DNA from: Massilia eburnea
GTDB lineage: Bacteria; Pseudomonadota; Gammaproteobacteria; Burkholderiales; Burkholderiaceae_D
NCBI RefSeq assembly: GCF_009720745.1
Contig: NZ_WNKX01000019.1
Location: 61,455 to 125,454, forward strand
DNA length: 64,000 nucleotides
Direction of reading: 5' to 3'
Made by a program: the position numbers and the translations under genes. Position 1 is the stretch's first letter. The number at the start of each line of letters is the position of its first letter. Positions 8,441 through 16,199 of this stretch are shown here, in pieces. A model generated the notes under the pieces. The model saw only the letters and a list, made by a program, of their open reading frames with translations, had not been told where the DNA came from and did not search any database.

Positions 8441-9577
8441 GTGAGTTCAATACAAGCTGATGCGGTCATCATTGGTGGTGGGTTTTATGGCGCGGCCATT
8501 GCGATCTACCTTGCCAAAGAGAGAGGACTCGGTCGCGTAATCTTGCTGGAGCGCGAGCCTAAGCTGCTGTGCCGGGCCTCTTACAATAATCAAGCCCGCG
8601 TCCACAATGGGTATCACTACCCGCGCAGCTTCACCACGGCGTTTCGTAGCCGGGTGAATTTCCCCAGGTTTGTGCGTGACTGGCCCGAAGCCGTCACACA
8701 GGACTTCATCAAGCTCTATGCGATTGCAAGGCGTAACACCAAGGTCACCGCCAAGCAGTTCGAGCGTTTTTGCCACGAGATCGGCGCAAGGATTGAACCG
8801 GCCGAAGCCGGACTGAAAAAGCTTTTTGAACCGCGCTTGATCGAAGCGGTCTTTCTGGTTGAAGAGTATGCATTCGATTCCACGCGCCTTGCAGCCTGGG
8901 CAATGAAGGAGCTCCAGGAATCCGGAGTTGAAGTACGGCTATCGACAAGCGCAATGTCGTTATCGCGCGACACCGGACGGGGGTTGCAAGTGACGACACG
9001 CGACAGGAACGGCAATTCCGGTTCCTTGCAATGCCGCTACCTCTTTAACTGCACTTACAGCGGGCTGAACCAACTGTCCGGGGATTTCCCTGGAACGAAG
9101 ACTCGCTTAAAACATGAAATCACCGAAATGGCTTTGGTCACAGCTCCGCAGGCATTGGCCGGGCTCGGTGTAACCGTGATGGATGGGCCCTTCTTCTCGA
9201 TGATGCCTTTTCCTGCCCGCGGCCTGCATACGCTTTCTCATGTGCGCTATACGCCACATTTCAGCTGGCAGGACGAAGTCGGAAATGACCCTTACCAGAA
9301 GCTTCGGGAATACGAACGCGACTCGCGCGTTGAACGTATGCTGAGGGATGTCAGCCGCTATATGCCGGCGGTACGTGACGCCAAGCATGCCGATTCGCTG
9401 TTTGAGGTCAAAACGATCTTGCAAAAAAATGAAGGCGATGACGGCCGCCCAATCCTTTTCGAACACCACGCTGAGCTGCCTGGCTGCTACTCGGTACTGG
9501 GCGGAAAGATCGATAATATTTACGACGTCCTCGAAAAACTCGACATTGAAAAATTTGAGAACGTTCCGGAGCGATAA
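8441..9577 (+). CDS. FAD-dependent oxidoreductase (DAO family)
   Basis: This 378-residue protein starts at a GTG (8441), two bases after the previous stop. The N-terminal Rossmann motif is DAVIIGGGFYGAAIAIYL with an acidic residue ending the second strand (LLERE). A NNQARVHNGYHYPRS segment corresponds to the flavin/substrate region of the D-amino acid oxidase fold. It lies between a glycosyltransferase and an SDR gene, so oxidation of a nucleotide- or lipid-linked sugar or aminosugar is plausible, but the substrate cannot be told from the sequence. Flavoprotein class is confident; role is inference. Confidence 0.8.
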   Translation: MSSIQADAVIIGGGFYGAAIAIYLAKERGLGRVILLEREPKLLCRASYNNQARVHNGYHYPRSFTTAFRSRVNFPRFVRDWPEAVTQDFIKLYAIARRNTKVTAKQFERFCHEIGARIEPAEAGLKKLFEPRLIEAVFLVEEYAFDSTRLAAWAMKELQESGVEVRLSTSAMSLSRDTGRGLQVTTRDRNGNSGSLQCRYLFNCTYSGLNQLSGDFPGTKTRLKHEITEMALVTAPQALAGLGVTVMDGPFFSMMPFPARGLHTLSHVRYTPHFSWQDEVGNDPYQKLREYERDSRVERMLRDVSRYMPAVRDAKHADSLFEVKTILQKNEGDDGRPILFEHHAELPGCYSVLGGKIDNIYDVLEKLDIEKFENVPER

Positions 9578-10363
9578 ATGAATCAGAACGCATTGATTGG
9601 TTTTTCCGGTTTCGTCGGAGCCACGCTGCTAAAGCAAGCGTCCTTCGATGCCTTGTACCGGTCGACCAATATCCACGAAATCGATAACAGGGAATTCGAT
9701 GTCGTTACCTGCGCAGGCGCACCTGCGCAGAAATGGATTGCGAATGGCAACCCGGCCGAAGACAAGGCCAAGATTGAAGGGCTGATCAGCCACCTGAAGA
9801 CCATTACCTGCAATACGTTTGTACTGATCAGCACAGTTGATGTGTTCAAGAATCCGCAGGGTGTCGACGAAGATACGCCCGTCGATGAAGTTGGGCTGCA
9901 CCCTTATGGGCTTCACCGCCGCCTGCTTGAGAAGTTCGTTGAAGAACATTTCCCCAAGCACTTAATTATTCGCCTGCCCGGCCTCGTCGGGCCCGGCCTG
10001 CGCAAAAACGTCATCTTTGATTTCCTGAACAACAATAACCTGAGTGCGATCGAGAGCCGCAGCGTATTCCAGTTCTACCCGATGGTGAATCTTTGGTTCG
10101 ATATCCAGATCGCGCTGCAAAAAGGGCTGAAGCTGGTACACCTGACTTCTGAACCCGTCAGCGTGTCGGAGGTTTCACTGCAGGGTTTCGGGCGCTCCTT
10201 CACCCAAGAGTTGCCTAACACGCCAGCGCGTTACGACATGCAGACACGCTATGCCGGCCAATTTGGCGCAAGCGGACGCCACCAATACAGTGCGCACGAG
10301 ACGATCCTGGCGATCAGGGCATATGCCCAGTCCGAGCCTCTCGGAGCCGGAGGTGCCGCATGA
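9578..10363 (+). CDS. NAD-dependent epimerase/dehydratase-like (extended SDR) protein
   Basis: This 261-residue protein starts immediately after the previous stop (TAA then ATG). The N-terminal ALIGFSGFVGATLL is a degenerate Rossmann motif, and VLISTVDVF matches the SDR strand with the catalytic Ser/Thr. The catalytic segment reads HPYGLHRRLLEKF, so the usual YxxxK is YxxxR. That change may alter or remove dehydrogenase activity. RLPGLVGPGLRKN is a typical extended-SDR motif. Its stop overlaps the next start (ATGA). Sugar modification is inferred from context. Confidence 0.75.
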   Translation: MNQNALIGFSGFVGATLLKQASFDALYRSTNIHEIDNREFDVVTCAGAPAQKWIANGNPAEDKAKIEGLISHLKTITCNTFVLISTVDVFKNPQGVDEDTPVDEVGLHPYGLHRRLLEKFVEEHFPKHLIIRLPGLVGPGLRKNVIFDFLNNNNLSAIESRSVFQFYPMVNLWFDIQIALQKGLKLVHLTSEPVSVSEVSLQGFGRSFTQELPNTPARYDMQTRYAGQFGASGRHQYSAHETILAIRAYAQSEPLGAGGAA

Positions 10364-11193
10364 GGCTTGCTATTTCCAATATCGCATGGGACGTCGCCGA
10401 AGACGAAGAGGTGGCAACGCTGTTGAAGAAATTCAGTGTTGACGCCATCGACATCGCGCCCGGAAAGTATTTCCCCGAGCCTGCCAAGGCAGGCGCTGCC
10501 GACATCCAGGCCGTCAAACAATGGTGGGCCGAAAGAGGCATTGAAATCACCGGGATGCAGTCGCTCCTGTTCGGCACCGTCGGCCTTAATGTTTTTGGAC
10601 CAACAGACGTTCAGGATGCCTTGCTCGCACATTTGGCGGCAGTATGCCGTATTGCTTCGGGATTGGGCGCTACGCGCCTGGTCTTTGGCTCTCCGAAAAA
10701 TCGCGATCGCACCGGGTTGAGTGATGAACAGGCATTGGCGGAAGCAGTGACTTTCTTCCGTCTGCTCGGCGACATTGCCCTTGAACAGGGCGTAATAATT
10801 TGCCTCGAGCCGAATCCGGCCTGCTATGGCGCCAACTTCATGACCTCTAGCGCGGAAACCGCGCAAGTGGTCTTGCGCGTTGCGCATCCGGCAATCCGGA
10901 TGCAGCTTGATACTGGTGCGCTGACCATCAATGGCGAATCGGCGGTAGCCGTGCTCGAGAGTTGCGCGCAATTGATCGGCCATGTGCACGTCAGCGAGCC
11001 AAACCTGATTCCTGTCGGCGACCTCGATACCGACCACGGCCGCCTGTATGAAGCGCTGGCCAGTTTCATTCCGGGCCATGTGGCATCTATTGAAATGGTG
11101 GCGACTAAAGACGAACCTCATCTTGCCTCCATCGAGCGCGCGCTCTCCCGCGTCAGCAATTTCTATCGCCCAGTAGCGGGTACCAGCGTATGA
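10360..11193 (+). CDS. Sugar phosphate isomerase/epimerase family protein (AP endonuclease 2-like TIM barrel)
   Basis: The 277-residue sequence has the xylose isomerase-like TIM-barrel pattern with candidate metal ligands in CLEPNP, MQLDTGA, HVHVSEP and SIEMV, in the order Glu, Asp, His, Glu seen in this superfamily. It overlaps both neighbours by 4 nt (ATGA), in keeping with coupled translation. A sugar isomerisation or epimerisation step preceding the lipid-linked sugar is likely. The actual substrate cannot be assigned; inosose- or keto-sugar-converting enzymes share the same fold. Confidence 0.8.
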   Translation: MRLAISNIAWDVAEDEEVATLLKKFSVDAIDIAPGKYFPEPAKAGAADIQAVKQWWAERGIEITGMQSLLFGTVGLNVFGPTDVQDALLAHLAAVCRIASGLGATRLVFGSPKNRDRTGLSDEQALAEAVTFFRLLGDIALEQGVIICLEPNPACYGANFMTSSAETAQVVLRVAHPAIRMQLDTGALTINGESAVAVLESCAQLIGHVHVSEPNLIPVGDLDTDHGRLYEALASFIPGHVASIEMVATKDEPHLASIERALSRVSNFYRPVAGTSV

Positions 11194-11546
11194 AGTGGAT
11201 AATTCTGTTAACCGGCATCTTTGCCAATGCCTCTGCCAGCGTGCTGGTCAAAATTGCGATGATGCCACCTCGCAAATTTCCATCGCTGGCCGATCCAATC
11301 GCCGCGTTCAGCAACTGGCCATTCTGGCTGGGGCTTGGGCTTTATGGTGCAGCGTTCCTGCTGTATGCGGCAGCTCTTGCGCGGCTGCCTTTGAATGTGG
11401 CGCACCCGATATTGACTTCCGGGGCGGTTGCTACGGTAGCACTGTTCTCTATTTTTCTTTTCCGTGAACCCTTCCACTGGACCACGGTCGCCGGCATCCT
11501 TCTTGTGATTTCCGGCGTAACACTCATTACGTCGCGCGTGGCATGA
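11190..11546 (+). CDS. Small four-helix membrane protein, EamA/SMR-like (possible lipid-sugar flippase)
   Basis: This 118-residue protein has four hydrophobic helices and the SMR/EamA-type sequences FANASASVLVKIA at the N-terminus and TVAGILLVISGVTLI near the C-terminus. Its size and topology match ArnE/ArnF-like subunits that move undecaprenyl-phosphate aminosugar across the inner membrane, and also small multidrug transporters. Its location between a sugar isomerase and a glycosyltransferase favours a flippase role. It overlaps both flanking genes by 4 nt. Confidence 0.75.
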   Translation: MKWIILLTGIFANASASVLVKIAMMPPRKFPSLADPIAAFSNWPFWLGLGLYGAAFLLYAAALARLPLNVAHPILTSGAVATVALFSIFLFREPFHWTTVAGILLVISGVTLITSRVA

Positions 11547-12364
11547 ATCAGATGAATACCCCAGCTAACATTAGACCGCCAGGCCGCGACACGTGGGAAG
11601 TACCGGCAATGGATGTGCCACTCTGGCAGGGTAAGAAGCACGCATATTGCGTGGTGATCCCTGTGATCAACGAAGGCGGCCGCATCCGAAATCTGTTAAA
11701 GCGGATGCAGTTCTGCCAGATTGCCGCAATTGCCGACATCATCATTGTCGATGGTGGCAGCACGGATGGCTCGATGGACCTCGAGTCGCTCAAGCAGTTG
11801 GACGTGAATGGGCTGGTCGTCAAGAAAGGGCCGGGCAAATTGAGTGCCCAATTACGTTGCGCCTATGCGTTCGCACTTGACCAGGGATATGCAGGCATCG
11901 TCACGATTGATGGAAACGACAAGGATGATCCAGACGCCATTCCCCAATTCATTGGCGCTCTAAAAGACGGCGTCGACTTTGTGCAGGCGTCCCGCTTCAT
12001 TTCTGGCGGCATTGCGGAGAATACCCCTAAATCCAGGGATTTCGCGATCCGCTTTATTCATGCGCCGGCCTTGTCATTGAGTTCGGGTTTCAAATGGACT
12101 GACACCACGCAAGGCTTCCGTGCATACAGCCGTAAGATGTTGCTGGACCCGTTGATTGGCATCTTCCGCAACGTCTTTCAGGAATACGAACTACTCGCAT
12201 ACCTGTCGCATCGTGTGCCTCAATTGAAGTATCGCTGTATGGAGATTGCCTCAGTTCGCCGCTATCCCAAGGGCGAAGTCCCAACCAAGATTTCAGCGTT
12301 TCGCGGTAATTTGAAAGTGCTTCAGACACTTGTCCGCAGCTGCCTTGGGAAATACAACGTTTAA
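11543..12364 (+). CDS. Family 2 glycosyltransferase (DPM1/polyprenol phosphate type)
   Basis: This 273-residue protein shows GT2 motifs: YCVVIPVINEGGRIRNLL, IIIVDGGSTDGS, VTIDGNDKDDPDAI and DTTQGFRAYSRKML, the last typical of dolichyl/polyprenyl-phosphate mannosyltransferase-like enzymes. It has no obvious membrane segments, unlike the first GT2 of the operon. It is the last gene of the operon, overlaps the previous gene by 4 nt and converges on ChaC with a 3-nt gap. Two DPM-like enzymes in one operon could mean two sugars, or one making and one extending the lipid-linked product. Confidence 0.8.
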   Translation: MNQMNTPANIRPPGRDTWEVPAMDVPLWQGKKHAYCVVIPVINEGGRIRNLLKRMQFCQIAAIADIIIVDGGSTDGSMDLESLKQLDVNGLVVKKGPGKLSAQLRCAYAFALDQGYAGIVTIDGNDKDDPDAIPQFIGALKDGVDFVQASRFISGGIAENTPKSRDFAIRFIHAPALSLSSGFKWTDTTQGFRAYSRKMLLDPLIGIFRNVFQEYELLAYLSHRVPQLKYRCMEIASVRRYPKGEVPTKISAFRGNLKVLQTLVRSCLGKYNV

Positions 12365-12367
12365 AGG

Positions 12368-12934
12368 TTACTTTTGCAGCCGCGCAAGCTGGGCTTCAAT
12401 CGCGTGAACGTGTTCGTCATGATGGCCCAACTCACGCAATGCGGCAGCCAGCCGCAGCAAGTATTCGATGTTGGGGCCGCTTGGCCCGGCGGCTGAGGCG
12501 ATGTGGCGCGCGATTTCTTCCACCGGCGCGTCGCCCAGCCAGGCGGCATTGTCGGCGGCGGCGATGTAGATCAGGCCTTCTTCCACACCGCCCGCTTCGA
12601 AATGGATATCGATCGCCACGCGCAGGTAGCCGTTCTTTTCGCGGTGATCGAGGTGGGCGAATTCTTCGGGGGTGACAAGGTAGGCCATGCCGTGGCAGAT
12701 GGCCCCTTCCGATGGGATCAGGGTGGCGACGCGGCCAGGCGCATCGGGCGTGCCGCGGTGGTCGTGCGAGCCTTGCCAGAAGCGGCGCGTCCAGCCGAAG
12801 ATGTGGGCCGGGCGGCGCTCGATGAAGGGGAAGTCCGCTTTGTAGATCAGCGAGCCGTAACCGAACAGCCACACCTGGTGGTGGCCATCGAACTTGTCCA
12901 TTGCCTGGTTGGCTTCAATCGTATTGTGCGACAT
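12368..12934 (-). CDS. Gamma-glutamylcyclotransferase (ChaC family)
   Basis: The 188-residue sequence contains the substrate-binding loop VWLFGYGSLIYK near residues 22-33, RRFWQGSHDHRGTP and an EFAHLDHREKNGYLR segment, all hallmarks of ChaC-like glutathione-specific gamma-glutamylcyclotransferases. These cytosolic enzymes release 5-oxoproline and Cys-Gly from glutathione. The start could also be the second Met, 11 residues later. It lies 7 nt downstream of a LysR gene on the same strand, so it may share that transcript, although glutathione breakdown has no obvious link to the aromatic pathway genes. Confidence 0.85.
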   Translation of the reverse strand: MSHNTIEANQAMDKFDGHHQVWLFGYGSLIYKADFPFIERRPAHIFGWTRRFWQGSHDHRGTPDAPGRVATLIPSEGAICHGMAYLVTPEEFAHLDHREKNGYLRVAIDIHFEAGGVEEGLIYIAAADNAAWLGDAPVEEIARHIASAAGPSGPNIEYLLRLAAALRELGHHDEHVHAIEAQLARLQK

Positions 12935-12941
12935 GCCCGAA

Positions 12942-13811
12942 TTATAGGGAATACTCGGCCAGCACGCTGATGAAGCGCTCGGCAGCAGGCGAGGGCGTGC
13001 GCGAGGTTTTGGTGTAAATGAAGAATTTGCGCTTCAGCTCAGGTTCGACCAGCGGGCGCATTTCCAGCCCGTACAGCCGCACCATCGGCTCCGCATACGG
13101 CAGGCAGGCGGTAATGCCCAGGCCCGCTGCCACCATGGCCAGCGCGGTCGTCATGAAGGTCACCTCGTTGTAGGGCGCCAGCGTGGTCATGTCGCGCAGC
13201 AGGCGCTCGGTGAACTGGCCTTGCAAGGCGATGAAGGGATGCTGATTGACTTCCGCCCAGGCGACCGTGCCGCGCACAGCCAGCGCGTGCCCAGCAGGGA
13301 AGACCACAACGAAGGGCATTTCGAACAGAAGTTGCGCATCCACTTCGGCCGTTACATCGCGTTCCGGCCCAATGCCCACATCGACTTCTCCGCTCACCAC
13401 CCGCGCCGCCACGTTATCGACCGGGCAGTCCACCAGCTGCACCTGGACGTCGGGATAGGAAGCGCGGAAGGCGCCGATCACCTGCGGCAGCAGGGTGCAC
13501 GCCATCATCTGCGGCGCGGCGACGCGCACGATACCTTTTTTCAAAGCCTTGCGGCTGGCGATATCGGCCATCGCCCCGTCCAGGTCCTGCAGCATCTTGT
13601 CGAACAGCGGATAAAGCTCGCGTCCCACTTCTGACAGCTGCACGCGCCGCGTATTACGCTCGACCACCTTCACCCCCAGCAGCTGCTCGAGCTCCTTGAT
13701 CTGCCCCGACAGGGCGGACTGGGTGACATGCAGCAGGTCGGCGGCGGAAGTAAAGCTGCCGGTACGGGCGACGGCGACCAGGGCGCGCATCTGGCGGACG
13801 GTTGGACTCAT
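12942..13811 (-). CDS. LysR family transcriptional regulator
   Basis: The 289-residue protein starts at the ATG at 13811 (MSPTVRQMRALVAVARTGSF), which places the winged HTH at residues 3-62 (SFTSAADLLHVTQSALSGQI). The upstream in-frame extension is hydrophobic and atypical. The C-terminal half is a LysR effector-binding domain. It is divergent from the VOC-FAH-maiA operon with an 86-bp spacer, the usual arrangement for a LysR activator of an adjacent catabolic operon. The effector is probably an aromatic or dicarboxylic intermediate; this is inference from position. Confidence 0.88.
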   Translation of the reverse strand: MSPTVRQMRALVAVARTGSFTSAADLLHVTQSALSGQIKELEQLLGVKVVERNTRRVQLSEVGRELYPLFDKMLQDLDGAMADIASRKALKKGIVRVAAPQMMACTLLPQVIGAFRASYPDVQVQLVDCPVDNVAARVVSGEVDVGIGPERDVTAEVDAQLLFEMPFVVVFPAGHALAVRGTVAWAEVNQHPFIALQGQFTERLLRDMTTLAPYNEVTFMTTALAMVAAGLGITACLPYAEPMVRLYGLEMRPLVEPELKRKFFIYTKTSRTPSPAAERFISVLAEYSL

Positions 13812-13897
13812 CAGGAAAACTAATAAATGGACGTGAAAATATCGTTTGTATGATAGCTGAAACAAGAGTTTAATGGCGGGATACAAAGGAGCCCGCC

Positions 13898-14428
13898 ATG
13901 AAAATCAAGCAAATCCACCACGTTGCCTACCGCTGCAAGGATGCCAAGGAAACCGTCGAGTGGTACGTCAAGCACCTGAACATGAACTTCGTGCTGGCGA
14001 TCGCGGAGGATGAAGTGCCGTCGACCAAGGCGCCGGACCCGTACATGCACGTCTTCCTGGACGCCGGCCAGGGCAACATCCTGGCCTTCTTCGAACTGCC
14101 AACCCAGAAGGAGATGGGCCGCGACGAAAACACCCCGGCCTGGGTGCAGCACCTGGCGCTGGAAGTGGCGTCGATGGACGAGCTGCTGGCCGCGAAAGAA
14201 CGCCTGGTCGCCGCCGGCATCGACGTGCTGGGTCCCGTCAACCACACCATCTTCAAGTCGATCTACTTCTTCGACCCGAACGGCCACCGCCTGGAACTGG
14301 CGGCCAACACCGGCACGCCGGAAATGATGAAAAAGCTGGACGAGGTGAAGTGGGAAATGCTGGAAGAATGGTCTAAAACTAAAAAAGCGCCAAAGCACGC
14401 AGCCTGGATGCACGCGCCACAAGAATAA
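13898..14428 (+). CDS. VOC family protein (glyoxalase/dioxygenase-like)
   Basis: The 176-residue protein has two beta-alpha-beta-beta-beta VOC halves. The N-terminal IHHVAYRCKD carries a candidate metal histidine, VQHLALEVASM a second histidine and NGHRLELAANT a glutamate. It has a strong ribosome binding site (AAAGGAG). It heads a three-gene operon with an FAH-family hydrolase and maleylacetoacetate isomerase, so it probably acts in ring-cleavage product metabolism. It is far shorter than 4-hydroxyphenylpyruvate dioxygenase, and no homogentisate or gentisate dioxygenase lies in the window. Exact reaction unknown. Confidence 0.8.
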   Translation: MKIKQIHHVAYRCKDAKETVEWYVKHLNMNFVLAIAEDEVPSTKAPDPYMHVFLDAGQGNILAFFELPTQKEMGRDENTPAWVQHLALEVASMDELLAAKERLVAAGIDVLGPVNHTIFKSIYFFDPNGHRLELAANTGTPEMMKKLDEVKWEMLEEWSKTKKAPKHAAWMHAPQE

Positions 14429-14449
14429 GCTTCAAAGCGAAGGAATCAC

Positions 14450-15472
14450 ATGAAATTAGCCTCCCTGAAAGACGGCAGCCGTGACGGCCGCCTGGTCGTA
14501 GTCAGCCGCGACCTGAAATCCTGCCAGCCGGTCCCGAACATCGCCGCCACCATGCAGGACGCGCTGGACAACTGGGATACGGCCGCACCGCAGCTGAAAC
14601 AGATCTACGCCCTGCTGAACCAGGACAGCGCATCCGGCGCCAAGCCTTTCGACGAAAGCATGTGCCATTCGCCGCTGCCGCGCGCCTACCAGTGGGCCGA
14701 CGGTTCCGCCTACATCAACCACGTGGAACTGGTGCGCAAGGCGCGCAACGCCGAAGTGCCGGCATCGTTCTACACCGACCCGCTGATGTACCAGGGCGGC
14801 TCGGACAGCTTTGTCGGCCCGCGCGACGCTATCTTCGCGCTGGACGAAGCCTGGGGCATCGACCTGGAAGCGGAAGTCGCCGTGATCACCGGCGATGTGA
14901 AAATGGGCGCCAGCGATGAAGAAGCGGCCAAGGCGATCCGCCTGGTCATGCTGGTCAACGATGTCTCGCTGCGCAACCTGATCCCGAACGAGCTGGCGAA
15001 GGGCTTCGGCTTCTTCAACTCCAAGCCAGCCAGCGCTTTCTCGCCGGTCGCGGTGACGCCGGAAGAACTGGGCAAGTCCTGGGAAGACAACAAGCTGCGC
15101 TTGCCGCTTCTGGTGCAGATCAACCGCCAGCCTTTCGGCAAGCCGAACGCCGGCGAAGACATGACCTTCAACTTTGCCCAACTGGTGGCGCATGCCGCCA
15201 AGACGCGCGAACTGTGCGCAGGCAGCATCATCGGCTCCGGCACGGTGTCGAACAAACAGGGCAGCCTGCATGGCTCCAGCATCGCCAACGGCGGCGTAGG
15301 CTACTGCTGCCTGGCTGAGGTGCGCATGTATGAAACGATCGAGAGCGGCAAGCCGCAGACCGGCTTCCTGCAATTCGGCGACACTGTGCGCATCGAGATG
15401 CACGACGCGGCAGGCAAGTCCATCTTCGGCGCCATCGACCAGACGGTGCGCAATTATGGGGAACGTGCATGA
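14450..15472 (+). CDS. Fumarylacetoacetate hydrolase family protein
   Basis: The 340-residue protein has an FAH C-terminal catalytic domain. Candidate divalent-metal ligands lie in WGIDLEAEVAVITGDV, and GSGTVSNKQGSLHGSS is the conserved glycine-rich turn. Family members cleave C-C bonds in fumarylacetoacetate or fumarylpyruvate. It sits between a VOC protein and maleylacetoacetate isomerase and overlaps the latter by 4 nt, which supports fumarylacetoacetate or fumarylpyruvate as substrate. The pathway (tyrosine/homogentisate or gentisate) cannot be fixed from this operon alone. Confidence 0.88.
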   Translation: MKLASLKDGSRDGRLVVVSRDLKSCQPVPNIAATMQDALDNWDTAAPQLKQIYALLNQDSASGAKPFDESMCHSPLPRAYQWADGSAYINHVELVRKARNAEVPASFYTDPLMYQGGSDSFVGPRDAIFALDEAWGIDLEAEVAVITGDVKMGASDEEAAKAIRLVMLVNDVSLRNLIPNELAKGFGFFNSKPASAFSPVAVTPEELGKSWEDNKLRLPLLVQINRQPFGKPNAGEDMTFNFAQLVAHAAKTRELCAGSIIGSGTVSNKQGSLHGSSIANGGVGYCCLAEVRMYETIESGKPQTGFLQFGDTVRIEMHDAAGKSIFGAIDQTVRNYGERA

Positions 15473-16113
15473 AGCTTTACACTTACTTTCGCAGTTCGGC
15501 CGCATATCGCGTCCGCATTGCGCTGCACCTCAAGGGGCTGGCTTACGATGCGGTGCCGGTGCACTTGCTGCGCGACGGCGGCGAGCAGCGGGCGCCGGCC
15601 TATCGGGAAGTGAATCCGGCGGGACTGGTGCCGGCGCTAGTGGATAACGGCATTGTGCTGACCCAGTCGCTGGCCATCATCGAATACCTGGAAGAGGTGC
15701 ATCCGATGGCGCCGCTGCTGCCGCAGGATGCTGTGGGGCGGGCTCGCGTGCGTGCGTTGGCGCAGACCATTGCTTGCGATACCCATCCGCTGATGAATTT
15801 GCGGGTGCTTAAGCACCTCAAAGGCCCAATGGGGCTGAGCGAGGAACAGAAGATGGATTGGTATTTCCATTGGATGGGCGAGGGCATGCGGGCGCTGGAG
15901 GCGCACCTGGAGCGGGATGGTGACTCTGGGCGTTTCTGCTATGGCGATACGCCGACTATCGCGGATTGCTGTCTGGTGCCGCAGGTGTATAACGCGCAGC
16001 GTTTCGACATCGACCTGGCGCCGTATCCGAATGTGGCGAGGATTGCTGCCAATTGCGCGGATCTGCCGGCGTTCAAGGCGGCGCATCCGTCTGCGCAGCC
16101 GGATACTGAATAA
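15469..16113 (+). CDS. maiA: Maleylacetoacetate isomerase
   Basis: This 214-residue zeta-class glutathione transferase begins MKLYTYFRSSAAYRVRIAL, where the SS-AYR motif corresponds to the glutathione-binding active site of MaiA. NPAGLVPAL and TQSLAIIEYLE complete the thioredoxin-like domain, and an all-helical C-terminal domain follows. It isomerises maleylacetoacetate (or maleylpyruvate) to the fumaryl form using glutathione, feeding the FAH enzyme encoded just upstream (ATGA overlap). Its stop codon lies at the left edge of an inverted repeat shared with the convergent kinase gene. Confidence 0.9.
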   Translation: MKLYTYFRSSAAYRVRIALHLKGLAYDAVPVHLLRDGGEQRAPAYREVNPAGLVPALVDNGIVLTQSLAIIEYLEEVHPMAPLLPQDAVGRARVRALAQTIACDTHPLMNLRVLKHLKGPMGLSEEQKMDWYFHWMGEGMRALEAHLERDGDSGRFCYGDTPTIADCCLVPQVYNAQRFDIDLAPYPNVARIAANCADLPAFKAAHPSAQPDTE

Positions 16114-16199
16114 ACCCGGTAAACCAGGGTCAGACCCAAGGGTCCGGCCCATCCACTGCACGACGCGCTGCCAGGGTCTGACCCGGGTCCACCGGGTTT
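16112..16199. repeat. Interrupted inverted repeat at a convergent gene junction
   Basis: AAACCCGGT at 16112-16120 pairs with ACCGGGTTT at 16191-16199, and GGGTCAGACCC at 16127-16137 (itself near-palindromic) has a matching GGGTCTGACCC at 16174-16184. The arms begin inside the stop codon of maiA and end at the stop codon of the histidine kinase. It may act as a bidirectional terminator or be a REP-like element. Confidence 0.6.
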
